From contig WTCF01000024.1 in NCBI GenBank assembly GCA_013138705.1, positions 1 to 11,523 of the forward strand: a stretch of DNA of 11,523 nucleotides, in the 5' to 3' direction. Below the pieces are notes generated by a model. It made no database searches. It was not told where the DNA came from and saw only the letters and a list, made by a program, of their open reading frames with translations. Position 1 is the stretch's first letter. Each line of letters opens with the position of its first letter. This DNA comes from Deltaproteobacteria bacterium (GTDB lineage: Bacteria > Desulfobacterota > Dissulfuribacteria > Dissulfuribacterales > UBA3076). This document shows, piece by piece, positions 1 through 6,880 of this stretch. Made by a program: the position numbers and the translations under genes.

Positions 1-233
1 ATCATAATGGATTCCTTGTCGACGCGCACAACAGTACCTTTGAGGATTTCTCCTTCCTGAAAGGTGCGAAGACTTTGCTCAAAAAGGTCTTCAAACTGGC
101 CCATGTCACCGGCTTCCTCCAGCGACACATTTTTTTCCAAAACTTGGGAATCTGTCTGAGAAATTGCGGCCTCCTGATCAGAGGCGGCAGTTAGAGTTTG
201 TTCCTGAGTTACCTCACTCGCCACTTTTTCCAT
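1..233 (-). CDS. rpsA: 30S ribosomal protein S1, N-terminal part (cut by window edge)
   Basis: The minus-strand frame opens with an ATG at 233-231 and runs off the left edge after 77 complete codons. Residues 47-78 (a FEDLFEQSL stretch, then GEILKGTVVRVDKESIMI) match the start of ribosomal protein S1 and the first strand of its first OB-fold S1 domain. S1 binds mRNA leaders on the 30S subunit and helps start translation. Residues 1-45 form a Gln/Glu/Ser-rich extension before the conserved part; E. coli S1 lacks most of it. The start is supported by a strong Shine-Dalgarno sequence, AGGAGGG at 250-244. The gene is transcribed away from queC and has its own promoter at 267-295. Only the N-terminus is visible, so the number of S1 repeats is unknown. 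Confidence 0.93.
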   Translation of the reverse strand, partial: MEKVASEVTQEQTLTAASDQEAAISQTDSQVLEKNVSLEEAGDMGQFEDLFEQSLRTFQEGEILKGTVVRVDKESIM

Positions 234-266
234 TACCCAATAACCCTCCTAAAAAACGAATGATGT

Positions 267-295
267 CTTATACCAGGACAGTTTACAAAGTTCAA
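267..295 (-). promoter_or_regulatory. sigma70-type promoter for rpsA
   Basis: On the minus strand TTGAAC (295-290) is followed by a 17-base spacer and TATAAG (272-267), which matches the -10 consensus at five of six positions. The predicted start is near 260, giving a short leader of about 25 bases that contains the strong ribosome binding site of rpsA. The assignment rests on sequence match and position only. Confidence 0.6.
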
Positions 296-413
296 TGGGT
301 ATAAAAGCCAATATAAGGTTTACGGAAAACTCGAACTTACCGTCTATTAATGTCTATTTTGCCTCACTTGTGGAGTCATTCATTTAGAATTAAAGTATGT
401 GTTCAGAGGTTCT

Positions 414-458
414 GGGTTTGTTGGGTTCGTTGAGTTCATTGGGTTCATTGGGTTTGTG
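414..458. repeat. 9-bp tandem array, GGGTTYRTT x5
   Basis: There are five 9-base units, GGGTTTGTT, GGGTTCGTT, GAGTTCATT, GGGTTCATT and GGGTTTGTG. They are the reverse complement of the AAYRAACCC units at 1323-1412, so the two arrays lie in opposite orientation on either side of queC. No reading frame of interest crosses this copy. Confidence 0.9.
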
Positions 459-545
459 GGGCACAGAAAAGCTGAACTGTTGATTCGTGAGTATGAAACG
501 AGGAGAGCATAAGTGTCATACCCCCTAAATTTGAGGATATTGCGG

Positions 546-633
546 CATGTCAGTTAGCCCGAGAGGTAGCTCGCAAGAGCAATCAACAATCAACAATCAA
601 CAATCTAAAGAGTCATGGCAGTCGGCCCGAGAG
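546..633. repeat. 20-bp imperfect direct repeat flanking a heptamer array at the 5' end of queC
   Basis: Bases 546-565 and 614-633 match at 17 of 20 positions: both begin CATG, contain CAGT, and end in the identical 9-mer GCCCGAGAG. The copies are 68 bp apart, which is not a multiple of three. Between them at 581-605 lie three perfect AATCAAC heptamers and a partial fourth. The arrangement looks like a short duplication or insertion at the beginning of the queC frame and contributes to the uncertainty over its start. Confidence 0.7.
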
Positions 634-1308
634 CTTCCCTTGGGTATATGCCTTGTAAGCGGAGGTCTCGATAGCTGTGTTACTGCTGCTATTGCTATAC
701 GAAATTGCCGCCCGGCCTTTCTTCATGTAAACTACGGCCATCTTACCGAAGAGCGAGAGCTCCTGGCCTTTGATGCAATAGCTGATTACTATGGAGTTAA
801 GGACCGCTTAAAGGTCGATATGTCCTATCTTAAGTCCATAGGCGGTTCCGCCCTCACAGACCCGACAATACCAGTACCGGAAGAGTCCCTTGGGGAATCA
901 GGAATCCCTGTAACATATGTTCCTTTCAGAAACACCCATATGCTGGCCATGGCAGTATCCTGGGCAGAAGTGCTCGGAGCCGGATACATATATATAGGGG
1001 CCACAGAAGTGGATAGCTCCGGCTATCCGGATTGCAGGAAATCCTACTTCGATGCCTATAAATTGCTCATAAAAGAGGGGACCCGGCCTGAAACGAAGAT
1101 TGAAATCATAACTCCATTAATCGATTATAATAAGGGGATGGTGGTAACAGAGGGTCTGGCTCTGAAGGCCCCTCTACACCTCACCTGGTCATGTTATCAA
1201 AATCAAGATGTAGCATGTGGAAAATGCGATTCCTGCCTTCTGCGAATCAAGGGCTTTGCCGCAGCAGGAGTACCGGACTCTATACGATATGCTGTTGTAA
1301 CCGTTTAA
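547..1308 (+). CDS. queC: 7-cyano-7-deazaguanine (preQ0) synthase QueC
   Basis: QueC converts 7-carboxy-7-deazaguanine, ammonia and ATP to preQ0, the precursor of queuosine in tRNA; it acts in the cytosol. The ATP-pyrophosphatase P-loop SGGLDS is at residues 38-43, a YVPFRNT motif at 124-130, a DSSGYPDCR motif at 156-164, and four zinc-ligand cysteines at 216, 224, 227 and 230. In typical QueC the P-loop begins around residue 8, so about 30 residues here are extra. They include a stretch encoded by an AATCAAC heptamer array. No in-frame ATG lies between 547 and the P-loop. The ATG at 547 has a GAGG 10 bases upstream; a TTG at 640 (residue 32) would instead give a 222-residue protein of normal length. 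The YkgJ-like gene begins 24 bp downstream. No queD, queE or queF is in the window. Confidence 0.93.
   Translation: MSVSPRGSSQEQSTINNQQSKESWQSARELPLGICLVSGGLDSCVTAAIAIRNCRPAFLHVNYGHLTEERELLAFDAIADYYGVKDRLKVDMSYLKSIGGSALTDPTIPVPEESLGESGIPVTYVPFRNTHMLAMAVSWAEVLGAGYIYIGATEVDSSGYPDCRKSYFDAYKLLIKEGTRPETKIEIITPLIDYNKGMVVTEGLALKAPLHLTWSCYQNQDVACGKCDSCLLRIKGFAAAGVPDSIRYAVVTV
581..605 (+). repeat. 7-bp tandem array, AATCAAC x3.6
   Basis: Perfect units lie at 581-587, 588-594 and 595-601, with AATC at 602-605. Read in the queC frame they encode the STINNQQS stretch (residues 13-20). A change of one unit would shift the frame relative to the ATG at 547. Confidence 0.85.
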
Positions 1309-1322
1309 AGGTTCAGATTTTC

Positions 1323-1412
1323 AACGAACCCAATGAACCCAACAAACCCAACGAACCCAACAAACTCAATGAACCCAACAAACTCAATGAACCCAACAAG
1401 CCCAACAAACCA
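1323..1412 (+). repeat. 9-bp tandem array, AAYRAACCC x10
   Basis: Ten contiguous 9-base units run from 1323 to 1412: AACGAACCC, AATGAACCC, AACAAACCC, AACGAACCC, AACAAACTC, AATGAACCC and variants. The period keeps frame, and the array is open in several frames on both strands. From 1333 it encodes the Asn-Pro-Thr-rich start of the YkgJ-like protein and supplies its three possible ATG codons (1333, 1369, 1387). It is inverted relative to 414-458. Confidence 0.93.
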
Positions 1413-1794
1413 CCACGAAGTCTTTTCCTGTAAACTTTGTGGCCACTGTTGCCATGGAGAGAGCACTGTTTCCCTGTCTCAGGCGGAACAGAAGGCCATA
1501 GCGTCATTTCTGGATCTTGATCCGGCCGACTTCCTCTGGGAGTTTTGCGTGAAGAAAGGTAACAGGATAGAAATGAAAATTGTTGACGGCCATTGTATCT
1601 TTTACGGCGATGATGGGTTCTGCAAAATCCACGAGGTCAAGCCCTTTCAATGCAGGAGATGGCCTCTTCACCCGAGCATACTCGGAGATCAGAAGGCATG
1701 GGATGCCATAAAGGCCGACTGCCCGGGATTTGATGAAGACGCATGCTACGACGATGTCTGTGAGCTTGTCAGGAGAGTAAATAATGGATATTGA
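1333..1794 (+). CDS. YkgJ-family cysteine-cluster protein
   Basis: The protein has the CxxCxxCC signature of the YkgJ family (UPF0153, putative zinc- or iron-chelating) at Cys33, 36, 39 and 40, then Cys88, the CKIH motif at 97-100, a CRRWP motif at 107-111 and Cys130. Such clusters probably bind Fe-S or zinc; the biochemical role is not established. Residues 1-26 are an Asn/Pro/Thr-rich tail encoded wholly by the 9-bp array, with no clear Shine-Dalgarno before ATG 1333. ATG 1369 (residue 13) or 1387 (residue 19) are equally possible starts, and the conserved part begins only near residue 30. The gene sits 24 bp after queC. Its end overlaps the next gene by 11 bp, implying co-translation. Family call is firm; the start is uncertain. 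Confidence 0.82.
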   Translation: MNPTNPTNPTNSMNPTNSMNPTSPTNHHEVFSCKLCGHCCHGESTVSLSQAEQKAIASFLDLDPADFLWEFCVKKGNRIEMKIVDGHCIFYGDDGFCKIHEVKPFQCRRWPLHPSILGDQKAWDAIKADCPGFDEDACYDDVCELVRRVNNGY

Positions 1795-2599
1795 AAGGCT
1801 CAAACAACAGGCTTTTGTATGCTGTCCCTTTGATTTACTGGTAAATAAGCACCTCCCCGGCCTCCTGAAAGAACACATTAACCCCGAAATAGGACTAAAC
1901 GGTGAGATCCTGGACCAATTTCAACGGCCCAAATTTGAAAAAATAGCAAAAATTCTTAAAAAAGAGGGCCTGATTTGTACTATTCATGCGCCCTATTCAG
2001 ACCTTTCCTTGGGGGCAATAGACCGAAAAGTCCGCAGGATCTCTGTAGAGAGGATAAAAAAAGCATTGGATCTTGCGTCTCTGTTTGAAGCAAGGTCTGT
2101 AGTATGTCACACCGGCTTCGACCACAGGCACTATGTCAATTTAGAGGATCGCTGGATAAAAAATGCCTTAGAATCTCTGGCTACTCTTTTGGAATACGCA
2201 TCTCCATTGAATATTCCCCTGATGCTCGAAAATGTGTATGAGCTAGATACAGAGATACATAAAGAGATCTTCCGCGGAATCAAATCACCGCTTCTCGGAT
2301 TCTGCCTGGACTTCGGCCACCAGAATGTATTTTCAAAAACCAGCCTGGACAGATGGCTGAAAGACCTGGGAGACCGACTGGGTCAGCTCCATCTCCACGA
2401 TAACATGGGAGTGCATGATGATCACCTCGCTATTGGAGAAGGAGTTCTTGACTTTGACAGCCTTTTTTCGTGGCTTTACGCTCAGGGGAAAACCCCCATC
2501 CTGACCCTTGAACCCCATGGAGAAGAGGCTGTAATACCTGCCCTGGAGGGACTTGCCGGATTGCTTGATACTTATCCGATAATGCCGGCTACAGTATGA
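1784..2599 (+). CDS. Xylose isomerase-like TIM-barrel protein (sugar phosphate isomerase/epimerase family)
   Basis: This 271-residue protein belongs to the AP endonuclease 2 / xylose isomerase-like TIM-barrel superfamily. Putative metal ligands fall in the expected order: His68 (IHAP), His109 (CHTG), Glu149 (LEN), Asp176 and His179 (LDFGH), His203/205 (LHLHD), Asp212 and His214 (DDHLAIGEG) and Glu243 (LEPHG). The spacing resembles the trinuclear zinc site of endonuclease IV, but the HLHDN and IGEG motifs are those of the sugar phosphate isomerase/epimerase group. Substrate is unknown. It starts inside the last codons of the YkgJ-like gene (11-bp overlap), so the two are probably co-translated. 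An enzyme in sugar or inositol metabolism is more likely than a DNA repair nuclease. Confidence 0.8.
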   Translation: MDIERLKQQAFVCCPFDLLVNKHLPGLLKEHINPEIGLNGEILDQFQRPKFEKIAKILKKEGLICTIHAPYSDLSLGAIDRKVRRISVERIKKALDLASLFEARSVVCHTGFDHRHYVNLEDRWIKNALESLATLLEYASPLNIPLMLENVYELDTEIHKEIFRGIKSPLLGFCLDFGHQNVFSKTSLDRWLKDLGDRLGQLHLHDNMGVHDDHLAIGEGVLDFDSLFSWLYAQGKTPILTLEPHGEEAVIPALEGLAGLLDTYPIMPATV

Positions 2600-2689
2600 T
2601 AATTTACCTGAACGACTGTTGAGGTCCTGGGTGTATCTCTATGTTCGCCCTGTGAAGTTCCTTTTTTCATACTGCCCCTCCGATAAACC

Positions 2690-2718
2690 TTGCAGTAATC
2701 CCTCTGCCGAGTTATATA
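2690..2718 (+). promoter_or_regulatory. Candidate sigma70 promoter for rpmB
   Basis: TTGCAG at 2690-2695, a 17-base spacer and TATATA at 2713-2718 lie about 50 bases before the rpmB start, with an AGAGAGGA ribosome binding region at 2751-2758. The 167-bp gap after the TIM-barrel gene fits independent transcription. No terminator is obvious in the gap. Confidence 0.5.
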
Positions 2719-2766
2719 TCCCCCACTTTTTTGACCAACGAACATCTTAAAGAGAGGATTCTGAAA

Positions 2767-2958
2767 ATGTCTAAGGTATGTGAAATATGTGGTAAGCGCC
2801 CAACCACTGGTTGCAACGTAAGTCACGCAAATAATCATACCCGCAGACGCTGGCTTCCCAATCTGCAAAGGGTCAGGGCGGCTGTAAACGGACAAACAAA
2901 GCACATTCGTGTCTGCACCCGTTGTATTCGCTCCGGCAAAATAATAAAGCCCTCATAA
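2767..2958 (+). CDS. rpmB: 50S ribosomal protein L28
   Basis: The 63-residue product starts [12 protein letters not shown] and contains the L28 core with a [13 protein letters not shown] segment at residues 22-34. Cys5, Cys8, Cys50 and Cys53 form two CxxC pairs, so this is the zinc-binding (C+) form of L28. Length is normal for the family. The frame is open further upstream to 2731, but ATG 2767 is chosen because it follows AGAGAGGA at 2751-2758 and begins exactly where L28 proteins begin. L28 is part of the large ribosomal subunit. Its usual partner rpmG (L33) is not adjacent. The rel gene ends 74 bp downstream on the opposite strand. Confidence 0.96.
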   Translation: MSKVCEICGKRPTTGCNVSHANNHTRRRWLPNLQRVRAAVNGQTKHIRVCTRCIRSGKIIKPS

Positions 2959-3032
2959 TTAGGTCGAATTTATCCTCAATCTCTCTTCTCTATAATTCGT
3001 ACAAAAAGGACAATCTCTTAAATTGAGGTAGT

Positions 3033-5174
3033 TTACCCAGGGGAAATGCGCTCTACCAGCTTTACACCCTCAAGTCTCCTTATGCTGGAGAGGATTTTCC
3101 TCAGTTGCGCCCGGTCTTTCACGTCCACGACAAAGTCGAGAATGGCAACATAATCCGGAGTCGTGGCAACCTTTGCCTCCAGGATATTTGCTTCCCCGGC
3201 ACTTATTGCATTGCTGACTGCTGCCAACATGCCCTTTTGGTCGACTGTGCTGACTCGGACCTTGGCAGGATAAGTAGCTCTATCAGCATCGGCCCATGTA
3301 ACCTCTATACGCCTGTCCGGATCTAAATTACGGATATTGGAGCAGCTTTCTCTGTGAATCGTAACTCCTCTCCCCCTTGTTATATAGCCTACAACTTCGT
3401 CTCCCGGTATCGGTGTGCAGCACTTGCCCAGATGGATCAAGATATCATCAAGACCATGAATTAGGATGCCTTGCTGCTCTGCCTTTTCGGTAAATTTCTT
3501 TACCCTTGATTCCTTCTCTTCCGGTTCCAGCTCTTCAGGCTGTCCTGCCCGCAGCTTTCTGATTATCTGGGAAGGGGCGACCTTGCCATATCCGGCTGCG
3601 ATCAGCATATCCTCAGGGGTCTTGAAAGACAGTGCCTTGGCAACTTCAGTGCTTTTGGTTTTCATGAAATCGTTGAAGTCCAACCGGTGTCTCCTGAATT
3701 CCCTGGCACAAAGGTCCCTTCCCAAGGCAAGGCTCTTTTCACTTTCTTCGGTCTTAATCCACTGACGAATCTTGGCCCGGGCCCGGCTGGTCTTGGCAAG
3801 TTTAAGCCAATCCCTATTGGGAAAGTGCTTACTGGATGTAATTATCTCTACCGTTTCCCCATTATGGAATTGATATTTCAAAGGCACGATTCGACCGTTT
3901 ACCTTGGCCCCTGCACAATGGCTACCTACCTCGGTATGGATCGCATAAGCAAAGTCTATTGGGGTGGCCCCCTGGGGGAGCTCCTTGACCTCTCCTCTTG
4001 GAGTAAACACGTATACTTCGTTGGGGAAGAGATCCATCTTCACTGACTCAATGAATTCCCTTGGATCATCCAGCTCCTTTTGCCACTCCATGAGCTGAAA
4101 AAGCCAGTCGAATTGGTGTGCCTTTTCCTTGCTGAGTATCGTTCCCTCTTTATACAGCCAGTGTGCGGCAATTCCTTCACTCGCCACCATGTCCATCTCC
4201 CCGGTGCGGATCTGGATCTCCATTCTCTCTCCATGGGGACCGATAACAGTTGTGTGGAGGGACTGATACATGTTGGCCTTTGGAAGACTGATGTAGTCCT
4301 TGAAACGTCCGGGAATTGGCGTCCAGAGCGAGTGGACAATACCAAGGGCCTCATAGCACTCCTTGGCGCCTTTCATAATGATCCTGAAGGCGATCAGATC
4401 ATAGACCTCTTCAAGGGGTACTTTTCTTGTGCGCATCTTCCTGAAGATGCTGTAGAGGTGCTTGGGTCTTCCAAGGACTTTGCATGAAAGACCGAAATCA
4501 GCCATCTTTTTTGCTATGAGGTCCTTTACTTCATCCACGTAAGCTTTTCTCTTACCCAGGCGGGCCTCCACTTCTTTGCGAAGCCTTTGGTATTCTTCAG
4601 GGTAGATATATAGAAAGGCCAGATCCTCAAGTTCGCTTTTGATCCAGCCGATCCCAAGGCGACCTGCCAGAGGGGCATAGATATCCAGGGTCTCTCTGGC
4701 GATCTTGATCCTTTTCTTATCCTTTTGATATTCAAGGGTACGCATGTTATGGAGCCTGTCAGCAAGCTTCACCAGCAGGACCCGGATATCCTTTGACATG
4801 GCAAGGACCATCTTGCGGGTATTTTCAGCCTGTTTTTGGATCTGGCTCTCGAACCGGATTCTGCTGAGCTTTGTAACCCCATCCACGATCTGGGCCACGT
4901 CTTTGCCGAACATCTCCTCCAGTTCTTCCAAGGAAGCGAGGGTGTCCTCTACCGTGTCATGCAAGAGACCGGCAGCTATACTGGCCAGGTCCAGATGCAA
5001 GTGTGTCAGAATATGGGCCGTTGCCAGGGGATGCGAGAGATAAGGTTCGCCGGAAAGCCTTGTCTGTCCTGCATGGACCTTGGCGGAGTATATGTAGGCC
5101 TTTTCTACCAGACTGGTGTCTGTATCCGGGAGATAGGAATGTATCCCGTCAAGTATGTCGTTGAGACGGATCAC
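3033..5174 (-). CDS. Bifunctional (p)ppGpp synthetase/hydrolase, Rel/SpoT type
   Basis: This 713-residue stringent-response enzyme makes and hydrolyses (p)ppGpp. The N-terminal HD hydrolase (about 1-200) keeps its metal-site motifs: His48 (LSHP), HDTVEDT at 72-78 and LADRLHN at 137-143, so hydrolysis should be active. The synthetase domain (about 230-345) has RPKHLYSI at 236-243, RFKD at 290-293 (the RxKD form of bifunctional enzymes, not the ExDD of synthetase-only RelA), YQSLHT at 303-308 and EIQIRT at 319-324. A TGS domain follows at about 386-446, then a Cys-containing segment with CCTPIPGD at 585-592, and a C-terminal ACT domain at about 636-710. Start is GTG at 5174, overlapping the proS stop by four bases (GTGA), so it is translationally coupled to proS. 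Whether to call it rel or spoT depends on other paralogues in the genome. Confidence 0.96.
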   Translation of the reverse strand: MIRLNDILDGIHSYLPDTDTSLVEKAYIYSAKVHAGQTRLSGEPYLSHPLATAHILTHLHLDLASIAAGLLHDTVEDTLASLEELEEMFGKDVAQIVDGVTKLSRIRFESQIQKQAENTRKMVLAMSKDIRVLLVKLADRLHNMRTLEYQKDKKRIKIARETLDIYAPLAGRLGIGWIKSELEDLAFLYIYPEEYQRLRKEVEARLGKRKAYVDEVKDLIAKKMADFGLSCKVLGRPKHLYSIFRKMRTRKVPLEEVYDLIAFRIIMKGAKECYEALGIVHSLWTPIPGRFKDYISLPKANMYQSLHTTVIGPHGERMEIQIRTGEMDMVASEGIAAHWLYKEGTILSKEKAHQFDWLFQLMEWQKELDDPREFIESVKMDLFPNEVYVFTPRGEVKELPQGATPIDFAYAIHTEVGSHCAGAKVNGRIVPLKYQFHNGETVEIITSSKHFPNRDWLKLAKTSRARAKIRQWIKTEESEKSLALGRDLCAREFRRHRLDFNDFMKTKSTEVAKALSFKTPEDMLIAAGYGKVAPSQIIRKLRAGQPEELEPEEKESRVKKFTEKAEQQGILIHGLDDILIHLGKCCTPIPGDEVVGYITRGRGVTIHRESCSNIRNLDPDRRIEVTWADADRATYPAKVRVSTVDQKGMLAAVSNAISAGEANILEAKVATTPDYVAILDFVVDVKDRAQLRKILSSIRRLEGVKLVERISPG

Positions 5175-6880
5175 CGGAGTATTTCAACGGCCTTTTTAAC
5201 GGCTTCGTTCTTTTTTACTGAGATAGTTTCGCCTGTAGCGCGACTTCTGATTTCCACCTCATCTTTTTCTTTAAGTCGCTTGCCCACAACAATTCTTAAC
5301 GGAATCCCCAACAAGTCCGCATCTTTGAATTTTACACCGGGACGCTCCTTGCGGTCATCGAGCAGGACATCTACACCCTGGGCCATCAATCCATTGTAGA
5401 GATCTTCAGCAGTCTCTGACATCATAGTGTCTTTGACGTTAAGCAGGGAGATTATTACCTCAAATGGAGCGATTGGTATTGGAAAGATAATACCGTTTTC
5501 ATCGTAATTTTGCTCTATGGCCGCTGCTACTGTTCGTCCCACGCCGATACCGTAACACCCCATGACGGCGAGCTGTTTCTTTCCATCAGCGTCCAGGAAT
5601 GTAGCACCCAGGGCCTCACTGTATTTGGTCCCGAGCTTGAAAATATGCCCAACCTCTATGCCGCGCTTAAGTTCTATTTTCCCTTTACACCTGGGGCAGG
5701 GATCTCCTTCAGTAATGACCCTGATGTCGGCGAATTCCGGCATGGAAACGTCTCTGCCCCAGTTTACCCCGGTAAAGTGGGCATCAGGTTCATTTGCGCC
5801 TGTTACGAAATTCTTGAGTATGGAAACGTCTTGATCCGCCACGACCTTCAAGCCCTCGGAAAGGCCCACCGGCCCTGCAAACCCGACAGGCGCTCCGGTA
5901 ACACTTCGGACCGTGGCTTCGTCGGCAAAATTAAGATCCTCCACTCCCAAAAGGCGCTTAAGTTTCACGTCGTTCAGCTCATGGTCGCCCCTTATGAGGG
6001 CCGCAACAGGTCTATCATCAGCAATCACTATGAGGGTTTTGACCAGACGATCGGCAGATACCTTTAGAAACTCCGTCACTTCCTCTACTGAGCGTTTTCC
6101 CGGGGTACTAACCTTGGTGATTTGGTGATTTGGTGATTTGGTGATTTGGTGATTTGATGACTGAGTGACTGGGGCAAGTTCAACATTGGCTGCATAGTCA
6201 CAGGATGTGCAACAGGCTATCTGGTCTTCTCCTGTATCTGCCATGACCATGAATTCATGGGAGGCATGTCCTCCGATGCTGCCCGTGTCTGCCTCAACAG
6301 GCCTGAAATCAAGGCCGCAGCGCTCAAATATTCGGCAATAGACCTTGTACATAACCTGATAGGTCTTCTCAAGGGCATCATCATCCACGTCAAAGCTGTA
6401 GGCGTCTTTCATCAGGAACTCTCTACTCCGCATGAGCCCGAAGCGAGGCCGGATCTCATCTCGAAATTTTGTCTGGATCTGGTACAGATTCAGTGGAAGG
6501 TCACGATAGGATCTGATCTCCTTTCGCACAATGTCTGTGATTACCTCTTCATGAGTAGGACCGAGGCAGCTTGCTCGGCCGTGCCTGTCCTCAAAACGCA
6601 GGAGCTCCTTTCCGTAACGCTCCCATCTGCCGCTTTCCTGCCAGAGCTCTGATGGTTGGACAATTGGCAGGAGTACTTCCTGAGCACCGGCACGGTCCAT
6701 CTCTTCCCTGATTATCTTTTCCACCTTGCGAAGGGATCTCAGGCCCAGGGGCAGATATGAATAGAGGCCGGAGGCCAGCTTTCTGATCATGCCGGCCCTT
6801 AACAACAATTTGTGGGATATGACCTCTGCCTCTGCAGGAACCTCTTTTAAGGTAGGCAAAAAAAACTTCGAATATCTCAT
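5171..6880 (-). CDS. proS: Prolyl-tRNA synthetase, bacterial type with editing domain
   Basis: ProRS charges tRNA-Pro with proline. At 569 residues it is normal for the bacterial form. Class II signatures are GPTHEEVIT at 107-115, the motif 2 region [11 protein letters not shown] at 140-150 and motif 3 GIGVGRT at 444-450. The insertion (editing) domain spans roughly 260-405, with RGDHELN at 297-303, followed by [15 protein letters not shown] at 407-421 and an anticodon-binding domain with [13 protein letters not shown] at 506-518. Residues 242-257 are encoded by an 8-bp tandem array (6116-6171) in the linker before the editing domain; compared with E. coli ProRS the linker is about the same length. 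Two CxxC pairs (223/226 and 395/398) flank the editing domain and might bind a metal. ATG 6880 shares one base with the ispG stop and follows AGAGGA. Confidence 0.97.
   Translation of the reverse strand: MRYSKFFLPTLKEVPAEAEVISHKLLLRAGMIRKLASGLYSYLPLGLRSLRKVEKIIREEMDRAGAQEVLLPIVQPSELWQESGRWERYGKELLRFEDRHGRASCLGPTHEEVITDIVRKEIRSYRDLPLNLYQIQTKFRDEIRPRFGLMRSREFLMKDAYSFDVDDDALEKTYQVMYKVYCRIFERCGLDFRPVEADTGSIGGHASHEFMVMADTGEDQIACCTSCDYAANVELAPVTQSSNHQITKSPNHQITKVSTPGKRSVEEVTEFLKVSADRLVKTLIVIADDRPVAALIRGDHELNDVKLKRLLGVEDLNFADEATVRSVTGAPVGFAGPVGLSEGLKVVADQDVSILKNFVTGANEPDAHFTGVNWGRDVSMPEFADIRVITEGDPCPRCKGKIELKRGIEVGHIFKLGTKYSEALGATFLDADGKKQLAVMGCYGIGVGRTVAAAIEQNYDENGIIFPIPIAPFEVIISLLNVKDTMMSETAEDLYNGLMAQGVDVLLDDRKERPGVKFKDADLLGIPLRIVVGKRLKEKDEVEIRSRATGETISVKKNEAVKKAVEILR
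6116..6171. repeat. 8-bp tandem array GGTGATTT x5 inside proS
   Basis: Perfect GGTGATTT units lie at 6116-6123, 6124-6131, 6132-6139, 6140-6147 and 6148-6155, followed by two decayed units, GATGACTG and AGTGACTG, to 6171. Because 8 x 3 = 24, the encoded peptide repeats every eight residues ([14 protein letters not shown]). Gain or loss of units other than in threes would truncate an essential enzyme. Confidence 0.93.

Larger units (their letters stand above)
234..546. other. Divergent spacer between rpsA and queC
   Basis: This 313-bp stretch holds the rpsA promoter and ribosome binding site on its left side and a five-unit 9-bp tandem array at 414-458. A GAGG at 533-536 could serve as ribosome binding site for the ATG at 547. 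I see no convincing reading frame and no strong + strand promoter for queC; the best weak candidate is TTGTGG, a 17-base spacer and TAAAGT near 369-397. Confidence 0.5.

Noticed and set aside
414..1412. The 9-bp arrays considered as a CRISPR array
   Set aside because: Units are contiguous with no spacers, much shorter than CRISPR repeats, and no cas gene is present.
1191..1507. Extra frames across the 9-bp array on both strands (Asn-Glu-Pro and Gly-Ser-Leu-Leu repeats)
   Set aside because: A 9-bp tandem array without stops is open in several frames; only the frame continuing into the CxxCxxCC protein has independent support.
2731..2766. N-terminal extension of L28 from an upstream in-frame start at 2731
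   Set aside because: L28 begins at MSKVCE, and the AGAGAGGA at 2751-2758 lies just before ATG 2767.
2974..3028. 7-bp inverted repeat CCTCAAT/ATTGAGG between rpmB and rel, considered as a shared terminator
   Set aside because: The loop is 41 bases and the stem short and AT-rich, with no T-tract.
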